Source: Ramazzottius varieornatus
Lineage: Eukaryota > Tardigrada > Eutardigrada > Parachela > Ramazzottiidae
DNA: 64,000 nt
Assembly: GCA_001949185.1 (NCBI GenBank)
Contig: BDGG01000005.1
Coordinates: 1,973,249 to 2,037,248, forward strand
Direction: 5' to 3'
The notes beneath the pieces are model-generated. The model saw nothing but the letters and a program-made list of their open reading frames with translations, was not told the origin of the DNA and made no database searches. The translations under genes were made by a program, and so were the position numbers. Positions 18,979 to 30,600 of the stretch are shown here, piece after piece. Every line of letters starts with the position of its first letter. Within the stretch, counting starts at the first letter, position 1.

Positions 18979-20094
18979 CTATATGAGGGAGCAATACCCA
19001 CCACATCCCGCAGCTGAGTCCGCGGTCGGTTCTTCGTTGAGGTTCACAGTTTTCGCGGCCATATTCTGCTCCCAAAGCCCCGGAGTTTGAATGATCTGGA
19101 GGACAAAGAACGAACTGCAATATATATTCTCCCACACAGTCCGCAAAATACTGTGGTACGGAGCCAAGGCAGTCAAACTCGGCAAGATCGTTTCAACAAG
19201 TGGTGCACATTTCCAGCCACGGACACTGGAAACCTGCGCTACTTGAGAAAAACGATTTTGTCAACTTTTTTTGCCGAACTCCGACAACGTACCTTCTCAA
19301 CCAGCTCCTCAAATGCGGTTTTAACGCCTTCTGCAGTCCTAGCACTGCACTCTATGAACAACATGGAATGTTTTCGGGCGAACTTTAGACCATCGTCTCG
19401 TGTCACCACTCGCTCCTGCTTGTTGTCCGTTTTGTTACCCACAAGCATCTTCACCTGAAAGGGGACGAGTGAGTCGGTAGACCTGCAGCTTGCTCCATTT
19501 TTGATATATCCGGTAGTAAACTTATGTCCGCCTACCATTCCCGGTCGGTTGGCATATGAGTCCACTTCTCCAAGCCACATTTCCAGTTTCTGGAAAGAGG
19601 GTCTTGAAGTGACGTCGTACACCAGTATGACTCCTTGAGCGCCTCGGTAGTAGCTAGGAGTCAAGGTTCTGAACCGTTCTTGACCAGCCGTATCCTGTAG
19701 GAAAAAGAAGCATGATAATTTCGGGTACTTACAAGGAAGGAAAACAAGGAATGAAAGTGGATAAAAAAATCGTCCACTTACCCAAATGGCAAGTTTCACG
19801 AGGTTTCCGTTTACGGACAAGCTCTTTACTTTGAAGTCGACTCCGATGGTGGCAGCTAGCTCTGGATCGAAGTTATCGTCCGTGAAGCGCAGAAGAAGAC
19901 TATAAAACAAAATTCAATGTTATAACCGCGAACGGAATACACCCATCCAGGAAAAGCGTAAAGAAGAACCGCCGTCTCGGCATTGTAAAATGTAAACTTG
20001 ATATATCGTAAACAGGAAAGTACCTTGATTTGCCAACGCCCGATTCTCCAATAATGAGCAGTTTTAGGGTCGTGATTGGGGCTTCTGTACCCAT
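18979..20094 (-). CDS. RAB18: Small GTPase Rab18
   Basis: Exons (minus) 20094-20024, 19899-19782, 19694-19536, 19454-19293, 19095-18979; 208 residues against 206 in human. P-loop GESGVGKS, switch I IGVDFKVK, DTAGQERFRTLTPSYYRG switch II, guanine-specificity NKTD and CSA (ECSARTA). Rab18-specific stretches FTDDNFDPELAATIGVDFKV and LKFARKHSMLFIE are nearly identical to human Rab18. The chain ends GCGGYCSLI, a CaaX-type box as in mammalian Rab18 (CSVL). Rab18 acts at ER-lipid droplet contacts, on droplets and on peroxisomes. It shares a 930-bp divergent upstream region with PEX19. Confidence 0.95.
19173..19270. repeat. ~100-bp foldback element, family 1, copy 5
   Basis: AAACTCGGCAAGATCG...CAGCCACGGACACTGGAAAC...GATTTTGTCAA. 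Fills half of the 197-nt last intron of Rab18. Confidence 0.75.
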
Positions 20095-20763
20095 TCTACT
20101 TTACGATGGCGAGCCAAGGAAGACCTTTAATATAGACGCTGTAATAATGAACACACTTTGATGTACCAATTTCCAACTGAAATTACTGAATCACTGGAGT
20201 TTCGCCTTGTTAATCGTTTCTGGCAAGTTGCACCTTTCATCCTGGACTCCTGGTCCACAGACTGCTGCCGACGAATTTCCCTTACCTCGTGGCGATGACA
20301 ATTGTATCAAAAAGAACTCGTGACCACTGTTAGGCGACGGATTCGAATAATACTATACAAGCAGTGCGTCACACGAGCGGAAATTCCAAAGCCCCACAAC
20401 GACTGTTTCCTTGCTGTAGTGCAGATCCTGAAAACAACGACTAGGATTGTAACGGCGCATCAGGGAGCTCCTACACAAGAAATATTTGAGATGGGAGAAT
20501 CCACGACCACATCACTGACTTCATTCTGTACTGTCTCACCAATAACGTACCTCTCACGCTGGTAGCGTCTGCGAGATTACGATCGCTTTCGAGTTTCGAC
20601 GAGGACTACGAACCGCACAGCCGTCGACCAAAGAGCAGGATGTACATGACCTCCGATCCCATAAAGAGCTGATGCGGGTAGACTCCAATGGATTTTTGAT
20701 CCAGTTTTCCAAATTCCAAATTCCCAAAGTTTGTTTACGAAATTTATTTTCAGATTACATAAC

Positions 20764-20827
20764 TGACGTCAGGCACCTTGGAGCAAGCTGATTCACGTGA
20801 TTTAAACTGCAAGGACGGCTGACGTCA
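20764..20827. promoter_or_regulatory. Two CRE sites and an E-box in the Rab18/PEX19 divergent region
   Basis: TGACGTCA at 20764-20771 and 20820-20827, and the palindromic E-box TCACGTGA at 20793-20800, all within 64 bp. They are ~200 bp before the PEX19 start and ~670 bp before the Rab18 start. They match CREB/ATF and bHLH-Zip (USF/MITF type) consensus sites. Function is inferred from sequence only. Confidence 0.5.
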
Positions 20828-21024
20828 TGCGCGAATGAACGGAAAAAGAACACTTTTTCCACTTTATTGGATATCGCAATCTCGCTTCCGTCTCGGTCAT
20901 TTTCGGCATCGGACTGATCGGAGCCTTCGGAACTCGGAAGTCAGAACTCATCTATCGGTAGCTGCTTTGAAAAGTCTTCAGCGAGATATCTGCAACTCTC
21001 CTCTCTCCCATTCTGACAGCTGCG

Positions 21025-22092
21025 ATGGACAGCTCCAGACTGTCAAATGGACAGCCTGTGCCAGACGCCGATTTAGAATCACTGCTCCAACAAGCCCTGG
21101 AGGAATTCGACCATCCCGTCCTTCTCCCCAGCGAGAAGATCCACAGAGCAACCGTAAGCCTTTCCTTGTCCCGCCTTTCCAGCGTACCAACTTATCATAA
21201 GTATCTGACTTTGCAGGGCAAAGATTCATCCCGCCAGCCCAACGTCCCCGTCCAAGCGCACATTACTTCCGGTTCATCCGAAAAGCCGGGCCATTCCATC
21301 CCGAACAATGAGAACCTAGCAAGTACGACGAAAGAAATCGATGATGCTCTTACGGAGATCGCGCAGGACGATCCGGCGCTGGCCGCTCAGCTGAAGAAGC
21401 TCACGGAAAGCGCCGCCGCAGTCGCAAACGAAGACCAAGATATCGCCATGCAGAACTTCTCCCAGTTCGCATCCATGTTCAGAGACACATTGAACCAGTT
21501 GTCCGCGCAAGACGGCGACGGTCAGGGTGATGATATGGAAGGCGATCTATTGAGCATCATGAGCAGCTTGAGCAGGCTTGGCATGGATAGCTCTTCTCTC
21601 GGTTAGTGGTTGAATCTGCCGTTAGCATTTCTAATTTGCGATATTTCTATAATATTTCGTTTACTGTCAGACGGTTCGGCAGACTCTGAGCTTGCTTCGC
21701 TAAGGACCTTCACAAGAAGGTTCCTGTCCAAAGATCTGATGTACGAGCCGGTGAAAGAATGCGAATTAGAGCTAAAGCAGTGGCTGGAAGAGAAACGGGC
21801 GACCCTCGTACCGGAAGTGGCGAAGCGCCATGAAGCGCAGCTGTGCTGTCTACGGTCTCTAGTGCGGGAATATGAAGTGAACTGGGACGGGATGAATTCG
21901 GAGAATGAAGACGTTCATCTCCCGAAGCTTCTCGAGTTGGCGAAGCAGTTACAAGATACCGGTGAGTTTCCCGAAGGAATCCGAAGTTACGCAAACCTCG
22001 AGGATGTTTATGGCGGTCTTGTTGGCGGCAAGAAGAGCACCGAAAAGGATCATGATTTGGAAAATGCGCCGCCGAACTGCGCAACCTCGTAA
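21025..22092 (+). CDS. PEX19: Peroxisomal biogenesis factor 19 (peroxin-19)
   Basis: Exons 21025-21153, 21217-21601, 21671-22092; 311 residues (human 299). PEX19 is the cytosolic chaperone and receptor for peroxisomal membrane proteins and docks on PEX3. The N-terminal helix LESLLQQALEEFD sits where the PEX3-binding helix lies. The C-terminal cargo domain begins FLSKDLMYEPVKECELELKQ, matching human LLSKDVLYPSLKEITEKYPE, and continues LLELAKQLQDTGEFPEG (human MQQLQDLGHPPKE). The chain ends NCATS, a CaaX box predicted to be farnesylated, as human PEX19 is (CLIM). The 3' end converges on the next gene, 287 bp away. Confidence 0.92.
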
Positions 22093-22378
22093 AGAACCTT
22101 TTCCGCGACAAAGACAGTGCTGCCAGTGGACGAACTCCCTTCTTTACCAAAGCCCATTTTCGGGTAGGAACCTGTTTCATCCGTCTCGAACTTCTTGAAT
22201 TTTCATAAGCGTTGACGTGAACGATAAAGAGGCTACTTGAGTACAGTAAAGTTGCACAATGAAAGGTGACAGCATCTGAAGCTCAAAGGCACAACAGTAT
22301 TAGATTCGTTAACGATTTCGTAGGAGCTGTGCATCAAAGGTAGATTCCACGAAGGAAGTGTTAGAGGAAGGCCCGACT

Positions 22379-24318
22379 TCACAGGAAGTTGCTCTGGAGA
22401 GGCTTCCACGTGCGTCCCGCGGCGAGTTCTCTGTAGAAACTCACGATGCTGTACACTGCAAGACCCTGAAACAGAAGAACGGGTTAGTCCGAAGAACCAT
22501 CCACATTCCGAGCTGAGCTACCGTAGGCTAGAATGGGGCCAGAGGGAGAGAGACACCTTACGTTGACTAGTAGGCGACTGATAAAGAACCCGAGCTCCGC
22601 TTCCAACAAACCGTCGAGACCCTGGGAACAAAGAAAATGCAGTTTTGCTGCAGGTTTCTTGTACATGTATGATTTTTGTCGTTCCGGTCTCGGTCACCAC
22701 GCTGTCACTTCAGAAGGGCTTTTACGCGACATCAAGGGCACAAAGATGCTAAGCTGTAGGCGGGTCCTTGAGAACCGCCCTGGAGATCGATTAAGGATAC
22801 AGGAGGGTTAAAGGAATTTATGATTGGAACGTGAGTGTTATCGTTCCAGCTGGCATCTTCAAAGGCCATGCTTGTCATGTAGTCGTCAAGTCCATCCAGC
22901 TTACAAAAAATGTAGGGAAATCGAGTATTTCCCTTGCGGAAACCGCATAAAGTGTGCTGACTGAGTGCCTCTCGAATCTCGGTAGCGTCATATGGTAACC
23001 GTATTGTGCATGTGCGTGCGCAGACAGATTTCCCACTTCCGTGGTTGATGTTGCTCTTTCTTCTACCAGAAAAACGTCCGGCTTCTTCACTGGACATTAA
23101 GAAACTTACGTGATGCATGTGAGCCGTCAGGACTAGCGAGTAGACCATGCAGACACTCTCCAGGCAAACCAGGGCAACGAAGCCAACTAGCCAGGTAAAG
23201 ATGAGGGATAGCTTCTCCTGCGCAAACAAGAGCGAGAACTGTACGGTAGTCTGCTCCTATCGACAGTTCATCCGTCTTCGAGCAGTTGAGTTTACCCACC
23301 TGCACAATCCCAACGAGGAGTGTGATAGCTAGGCATAAGACCAGGATGTGGGAAGAGAGTAAAACGAACTGCGACGTCTGTATACCTGTTTGGAAAAATG
23401 ATACCATGAACTAAGATTTCCATTCCGAAATACCTAAGAGCTTGACAAAGAAACTCGGTGGGATTGTTTTTCTAAGTACCGCACTTTTTCATCGTTACTG
23501 GCTGAAAGCGTGCGCCACTTGGAAAAACGAAAAATGAATCTTGTTGAGTTTCATCTACCAGTCTTCCCTTTTGAAATACTGTACGGCTAGACCTTTCATT
23601 TACCTTTTTTTAATTTTCTCAAATATTTTGAATATCGATGTCGAATAAATTCTGAAATGGGTGTATAATCTGTTGTGTATTATCCATTCTTCGTGAATTC
23701 TGAAGATGGGTTTTGGTTAGGTTCTTCGCTGTGGCTAGAGGGCGTATCAGCTGTACATAAAGGGGCAACGTGATGGGGATCGATGTTGCACGTCAGTGTA
23801 TCCGAAAAATTTACACGCTTGACGAAGTATATTTGACAGAATTGCCACCATGATCAAGCTAACGTCTTGACTCATTGAGTTTGGCAGGAGATGGGCCTAA
23901 AGATTCGTTGATGAATGCCTGATGAGGATGTTGCGTTCGCCGCAGTCATTGGAATGGAAAATTACATGTGGCAGTACTGCCATTTATAATATGTGAAATG
24001 GACAGCTTCGAATTTACACTAGCTTGAGCTGAAGACACATTATTCCCTTCATCTTGTCTCATATATTCGCGTCCTCAACCAAAGTACAACAGTGAAGATG
24101 TTTTTGCCGAAAAAAGTCAAGCTTGTCAAAAAACGACGAGATCGAGAGCATATCCCTTGGGTCCTGCTCTACTACTGTAAATGCAACGTCAGTGCCGATT
24201 TAGCACGTAGCCACCTACCGTAATAATATCGTCGATCCAGCCGGTCCTCCTCTGTTGACCAACAGATATCCACAAAAGCTTTCCAACCGTAAAGTAGAAC
24301 CGCTAATATTGACATGCT
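22379..24318 (-). CDS. Multi-pass membrane protein, 5' end uncertain
   Basis: Exons (minus) 24318-24219, 23385-23300, 23217-23110, 22621-22562, 22465-22379, in phase throughout. From the first ATG at 24315 it gives about 145 residues. Hydrophobic segments: SILAVLLYGWKAF, SSHILVLCLAITLLVGIVQ, IFTWLVGFVALVCLESVC and, split by an intron, GFFISRLLVN/GLAVYSIVSFY. It ends AAGRTWKPLQSNFL. The size and spacing suggest a four-TM protein of the small tetraspan type (LAPTM-like, or the insect DUF families with a short C-terminal tail). I do not recognise the family. An acceptor precedes the first exon shown, so a further upstream exon with more of TM1 probably exists. Confidence 0.6.
23450..23553. repeat. 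~100-bp foldback element, family 1, copy 6 (reverse orientation)
   Basis: AAACTCGGTGGGATTG...GTTACTGGCTGAAAGCG...AATCTTGTTGAGTTT, in the intron 23386-24218 of the membrane-protein gene. Confidence 0.75.
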
Positions 24319-24629
24319 CTGCAAGGAAAGGTTTCCCGGTTATTTTATTAGAGCTTTGTTCGTTAGGTCGATACATTCAATGGGTTTTCGATCGGATAGG
24401 CTACTGTTTATTATGTAGAAAAGTTCGATAATAGTGTCGTTCTTATCGAGCTTCTCGTTGGATATCGATATAGGGTTCTTGTTGCTTTTGCAGTTGTTGA
24501 ACCGGAGAGCTGAAATGAGCTAAGCTTATTTAACAATGCCTGTTCCTCCTTCGTGGAGCACTGGTTCCAGGCTGAGTACCCAACGACGTCCCGTTGTGAT
24601 AAGATAGTTTACTGTATTCGGAACCTGAA

Positions 24630-24728
24630 CAAACAGACTCAACAAGATCGTTTCTCCAAGTGGCGCACACTTTGGTAAATAACACTGCAAGTGTGCGCCA
24701 CTTGGGAAACAATCCTGTTGAGTTTGTC
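24630..24728. repeat. ~100-bp foldback element, family 1, copy 7
   Basis: AGACTCAACAAGATCG...AAGTGGCGCACACTT / AAGTGTGCGCCACTT...CCTGTTGAGTTTG. Nearly complete stem. Confidence 0.85.
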
Positions 24729-24753
24729 CACCGATCGAGCTCTCGTATCCTTT

Positions 24754-25424
24754 GTATCAGGTCGGTCGATATGACTTTGCTCTTTCTGGAGGGCGCACTT
24801 TCGATAACGTTTTTTCACCACGCAAAGAAACTTTTTCCAGTTCGTATGATGCTCAACGGTAACAACAAGCTCTCTAAAATTTTTCACAGCCACAACCAAA
24901 GGGATTCAATGATAGAAAAAAATAGGGAAAATAACGGAAGCAGCACCGCTCAGTTTTCACTAGGGAATGTTCGTACTTTTTCCGACAAAACACGTTACTA
25001 CTTTCTGAAAACTGAGTGTGTGGGATCTGTGGGTGTGTCGTACGCACAACTTCAGCTACAAGCTAATGGCGATAAACTATGGAAGAAACAAATTGTGATT
25101 CTGAAAAAAAAAGTTTCGCAAAACTGCGCGGTGGTACGCCGCGCTTGTGTGCGCCAGTTCAGCGGGGGAACAACTTTTTGCTACGTTTGGTTGGGCCACA
25201 AGAAGTTTTTTGTGAAAGTGAGTCAAAATTCTCAAAAAGTGGTGGTAACGAAAAACGTTTTCGGAAATTAACCGAGAGCGCGATCGGATCTTTCACGTAA
25301 TCATTTAGAATACTGTAGCTATGTTACAAACAAGAAACCAGATCAAAATTCCGACCCAGTTCAAAGATATGATTTTTGAAAGTTGCACTTCAAAAAGCGC
25401 AAAGTCATATCGACCGACCTGATA
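24754..25424. mobile_element. Non-autonomous TIR element, 671 bp
   Basis: GTATCAGGTCGGTCGATATG (24754 on) is repeated as its exact complement ending at 25424. The perfect inverted repeat is 27 bp and similarity extends inward for about 25 bp more. The internal 203-codon frame has no recognisable transposase motif. Confidence 0.75.
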
Positions 25425-26060
25425 CCGCTTCCTGGTTTGGTCATGCACAGAATTCGAGAGATGATTTCAACTGTTTTTAGAAGTTTGTTTGTTGGCTCTA
25501 CAGGAGTTCAGAGCCTGATCTTACCCTAGTTTCATGGAGGTCGTCTGAACCAGACGTGCTCGGGGGAGTAGGTTCAACCTCATGCTATTCATTCGGCTGT
25601 TGAGACGGTTTAAACACTGCAAAGCCGCCTCGGATATTAGAAACAAAGCCGATGTTTATCCTGAAATTGAAACTGGCGATCTTCGTACTGTATCAATCGA
25701 TTCGACCGGCCATTACAATAAAGGAGAATCCAGTTACCGGATGCGGTTATAAGGATGCAGTTACGCAAATATGTACTTTGGCCCTTTAATTGCCTGACTT
25801 CGAGGCCGATCACGTAGCTTTATCGCGTCTTTTGACTCCTCACTAACGACATTCATAAAGTCTGTTTGAAGATCTAGCCAAGCCATTCTAGCAACGATCC
25901 ATCGTTAAGCCCATTGAGCCATCACGGCCATATCGTAAAATGCCAGACATCTTTATTGTCATACACAGATGCTGTGTGAACTTCCGGACGTTTTTCTGAA
26001 TATTCAGAAAAATATTCGGGTTATTCAAATAATTTTTTTGGGACTACGTGAAGCGTGGGA

Positions 26061-26170
26061 CATGGGCAAAAGATGGAACCAAATCGTTTTCACGAGTGGC
26101 GCACATATTCAGCCAATACGAATGAAAACTTGCGCCACTTGGGATACCAGCCTGGTTCAGTTCATTTCCC
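26061..26170. repeat. ~100-bp foldback element, family 1, copy 8
   Basis: GAGTGGCGCACATATTCAGC...ACTTGCGCCACTTGGGA core in the 24.3-27.7 kb gene-poor stretch. Confidence 0.7.
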
Positions 26171-27672
26171 ACTTCCCGTATTCAGCTAAAAACGAACAGT
26201 TGACCGGGGACGCTTTTGGATATTCTCGTAAATATGCCGTAATTTTTCCGAGCTTACCAAAGTGGTGACTGAAGCAACGATAGCTCCACAGCGTGCATCG
26301 AACCTGCAGAGGTCTTTCGGTTCCTCATAACCTCGTTTATGGAGGGCCATAGTTTGACGGTAACTTTGGCTTCTTCGTGCAGGAACCAAAGTACACAATA
26401 AACAAGAATTGGTTTCAGAAAAGGAAACCAGATGTCGGACGGGGAACCGCGAGGGAATATGTTCGAAGTCAACGGCAGATGAACGAGTACACGGTGATCA
26501 AAAATTATGCATGCGTGCTACGTACGATAGTCGAGACATTTACATGATGATATGCGTGGAAGGGAACGAAGCTAAATGGACACGAATAGATCTGGGTTGT
26601 TCATTAATAATCAGCAAGGCTCGCACTACAACTCGTTTTATCCCGTCTTGTAGGAGCCTAGGAGGGACATTAAACCAGAAAGTCAGCTGTAAGTGAAACC
26701 AGAAACTGCGGATGAATGGCGTCACAGGATCATCAAGCGACACGGTTCGTCAGACTCTACGAGCTTTACCGCCACTTGCAGCCTGCTTCTCCATGCGGCT
26801 TGAGGCTACACTTCCCCTTTTCCTGTATTGGCGAGAGGTCGTACAGCACTTATGCCGTAACCGCATCTCCATCAGTTTTCATTATACTCTGTCTTTGGAC
26901 GTTTTCGTCTCCGTCTCTCCATGGCCGTTCCCTGTCGACATGACTTTAGGCGACTTGCTTGGGACTTAATCAATTTTGTTGGCAACAATTGACCCTATCA
27001 GAGATTATTCCGAATTTCTTATGATGAGTATTCGTCGATACAATCAACTGGAATGACCGATTGTGAAACCAAATAAGGTTATCGAGCTTTCGGTCTTCTT
27101 CAGCCAAGTCAAATTATTCCCTCGTTAGCATAAAACAGTCCTCGGCATCTCTTTGACTGTTTCTTCTTTATATGACGTTTTCGTGTGCATGCCAAATTGT
27201 TCCCTGGTTAAGTGGATGAACTCCACTGCCTCTGACAGACTGGGCTTCCGGCAGGGTAGAATGAGCTTGATCGACTCTCGCAAAGCAACTCCACCAAACT
27301 TTTAATCAACGATAGTACCTAATTACGTGTTCCTCCTTGTCAAACTGCTTCACTTCCCGCCTTGATGATAGACAACTGTGTCACTTAGCTTAGCGATAAT
27401 CCCAACTCCAGGAGGGCAATGTGGGTGTAGCCTTGCTGCCTTTCACACCCACATCATGTTGCGCAACGCTAACTTAGCTTTGCTGCATGACGTCGGTGCG
27501 GACGTGTCTTTAACATTACCGCGATGACGTCACGTAGCCATGGTCACTTACGACGCCGTTTCCATTTCTTGTGGATCAGCGATCGTTAACGAGAGTTCGA
27601 ATGCGAATGTCATACAGTGCTCTATTCATAGTGCGGAAAAATCCTTCATAAGAGGCCCGTGAAGCAGAAATT

Positions 27673-30600
27673 ATGCCAATGCCGATCTCGAAAACGCAAG
27701 AGCAAAATAAGGCCGCGGCGGCTGCTGAAGTTGCCGTTGAGAAACCTGCAGAGAAGCCTGTGGAGTTGATTGAAGACGATCAAGAAACTAGCAATGATCC
27801 AGTTGAGACACTTGCCCTTTATCGACATTACGAGCTCCTCGATCCTGATTACAAGCCGGATGATGATGAGTGTGTTGAGATAAACGTTGCTAACCCGGAA
27901 TTCCCTATTGGAAGCTCCGGTGTCACTCACCGTCCGGAAACCCCAACAGATTACGGTAAGACATCTTGTCCAATCAGATTCATCGACTTTATCTTTATCT
28001 AATCGAGTAGACTCTCTAGCGAGACTTCCTGTCTCTGCTCACCTAATTCAGGAACGACCGTTTGGGAATTCTGATAAACGACTGTAGTTACTGTGTAGAG
28101 ACTTCGGAAAAGGCACGCCACTTGGCGGAAGATCCCTGGCGGCCTCGTGATGAGCAGTGGAATTGCTATTGGGATCGGAGCATCCTGCTCGAAAACCGGA
28201 AGGGCAAAGGCCATAGACAAGTGATCGAGCTGATGATCCAAAGGTGAGTTCTTGCTCGACAGAAACATTGCAAATCGAGATTAGTGAGCATGATTTGGCC
28301 GATTTGGAAGCTTGGCAAAGGAACTCGACAAGATTGTTTTCCCAAGTGACGCACGTTTTCGGTGTTATCAGCGGGTAGCGTGCGCCACGTGGAAAAATGT
28401 TCCTGCCGAGCTCCCCATTTCTCTTTATAGGAAGCTACTGTATATTGGTTTTGTTAGGTATGAGGGCGTGACCAACAGGATCTTCGAAAGCTTCGGCTCT
28501 GTTACTTACGCTTCTGGCGTTACCTACCAAGTGAGTTTACGTTTCCGGTTGACCTCTTCAGTTCATAAATGCTGATAAAGTCTCATTTTCGAAGGGTCTG
28601 TTCGATTCCAAGAGGACCGCCACGGGCATTGGACGGCTGATCTTTCCCGACGGAACTGTCTTTGATGTGGGCTCGTCCGTCTCTGCTTCTTTCATATGCC
28701 AACGATAACTGAAATGATCTGACTCGCTAATTGATGACTTTGTAGGGTGAAGTTTTGGAAGGTGCAGTGGGACGCCGAGGTATCTTCCGTTGGTCGGATG
28801 GCTCAGTTTACGAAGGTAACCTCCAAAACGGAATGCGGAATGGATACGGGCGCTTCCTGGACAGCAGCAGTGGAAGTTTCTACGACGGAAACTGGCTGTG
28901 CGGACATAACCACGGCTATGTGAGTGCTTTCTTTGATTAGCTTCTCTAACCGAAATTTAGAGTGAAGTTTGGTTGTAGGGAAGAATAACGTACTACGGCA
29001 CCGAAGACGACTACTATCAGGGGCAGTGGTGTCTCGGAATGCCATGGGGACGTGGCGTACGGAACTGGCCATCGGGTAACTCTTACGAAGGACAGTGGGC
29101 CATGGGCTTGCCACATGGGGAAGGCAGCAAACTCTGGAAGGACAAGATGATTTTCTTTCGTGGAGAATTCGAGGAAGGCCTGCCGGTAAATGAGTCCATA
29201 TGGAAGCACTTCAAACGAATTTGACGAGATCACTTTCCTAAGTGGCGCACGGTTTCGGCCTAAACACTGAAAACGTGGGCCACTTGGTAAAAATTCTTGT
29301 CGGAACTGTTAGTCGACCGTCCATATGACGTAGTCGTAATATACAGGAGTTGCACTTTACGCAGATGGTTTGAACAAACGACAGTTTGGATAAAACGATT
29401 GCATTTAGAAAAGTTTAAACATTCAAGATTTGTAATTCGCCTCGCGATTCATGAAACGAAGGGGGGCTTCGTTCGTGAATCACGAAGAAAATCACCCGTA
29501 GAGTTCGAACGTGAACGAATTGCCGTCAGTAATGCCCTGGCTGGCCCGAAGCACTGGGAAGCGTAATCGCTGCACGGGCAACACAGGGCCTACACTCCGG
29601 ACAATCAGTCAATCAGATTTGCGTTCGAGTCGGCTCTATTTTAACTTGGTGGGCTAATTACTGCCGAACAAACCACCTGACCAGCAGTGGTCGTTTGTTC
29701 CATCGTTTTTAGCAAACTCCCTCGCGTTGTGCAACTTCTCAAAGCTTCCAGCGAATGCTTTTATAAACTTCGATTTTCAAAGTTAATTATTTCTCGTTTG
29801 TTCAAACCATCTGCGCAAAGTGGAACTTCTCTAATATCACCGTTGTGGTGACCGACGTTTTTCTTGTTGGTATTCAGCACGGATATGGAATAATGCAATG
29901 GGTGACCCGGGTACAATCAAGTGCCTTGGCTTCCGGTCAGAGATTTTATTACGGGAACTTCCGTAATGGTTTGATCGACGGATATGGCGTCTTTACCGAA
30001 AGCGATGGGACATGCTACAAGGGAAGCTGGTCCGAAGGAAAAAAGAATGGAAAGGTTGGTCAATATTCAAGTAAATAACAGCTGGAATGTTTTGGTTGAA
30101 GACCATTCATTTTCTTCAGTTTGTAGTGACACTAGCCAACGGTATCGTTCTAGACTGCGTCTATGTCAACAACGAGCTCTTCGACTCTATGGAGAAATTC
30201 TTGGTGAAAGAGAGCAAGGAAAGGTTTTACCACATTCCACTTCCGGGTCCGTTGATAGCCCAGCTGAACTACGCCCCATACGGCGGAGAACCCGAGACGT
30301 CGGCCATCCTTCTGCCAGGAACCATCCACGTCCTCACCATGAAGTTTAATCTCGCTCGTGAGGTCATCGCGGAAGAAGTCAAAGCTATGGGTGTCATCAT
30401 CCGAGCTTACCTCGAGCCACTGATCACGGTGTACAACGTGTACAACAGGCTAATGGTCGAAACTGCCTGTGACAACGTCTACGTTATGCGCGCGTTCCAG
30501 TACTGGCAGTTTCTGGTGGATGTCGTCCTCGAAAAGACCAACACCGGAACTGGTCAGATCAAGCTGAAATAAAAATCAATGCTGCAACCTTTTTCTGTGC

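Larger units (their letters stand above)
24319..27672. other. Gene-poor stretch of 3.35 kb
   Basis: No supported gene. Contains family-1 foldback copies 7 and 8 and a 671-bp TIR element. Several short open frames here lack any family resemblance. Near 27431 there is a small stem TGTGGGTGT/ACACCCACA. Confidence 0.6.

Noticed and set aside
22732-23000. Extra exon with KLDGLDDYMTSMAFED in the membrane-protein gene
   Set aside because: Skipping it joins flanking exons in phase and keeps a compact TM layout; the segment lacks a good acceptor.
24660-25271. 203-codon frame in the TIR element
   Set aside because: No transposase or other motif; it begins inside a family-1 foldback and crosses the element's terminus.
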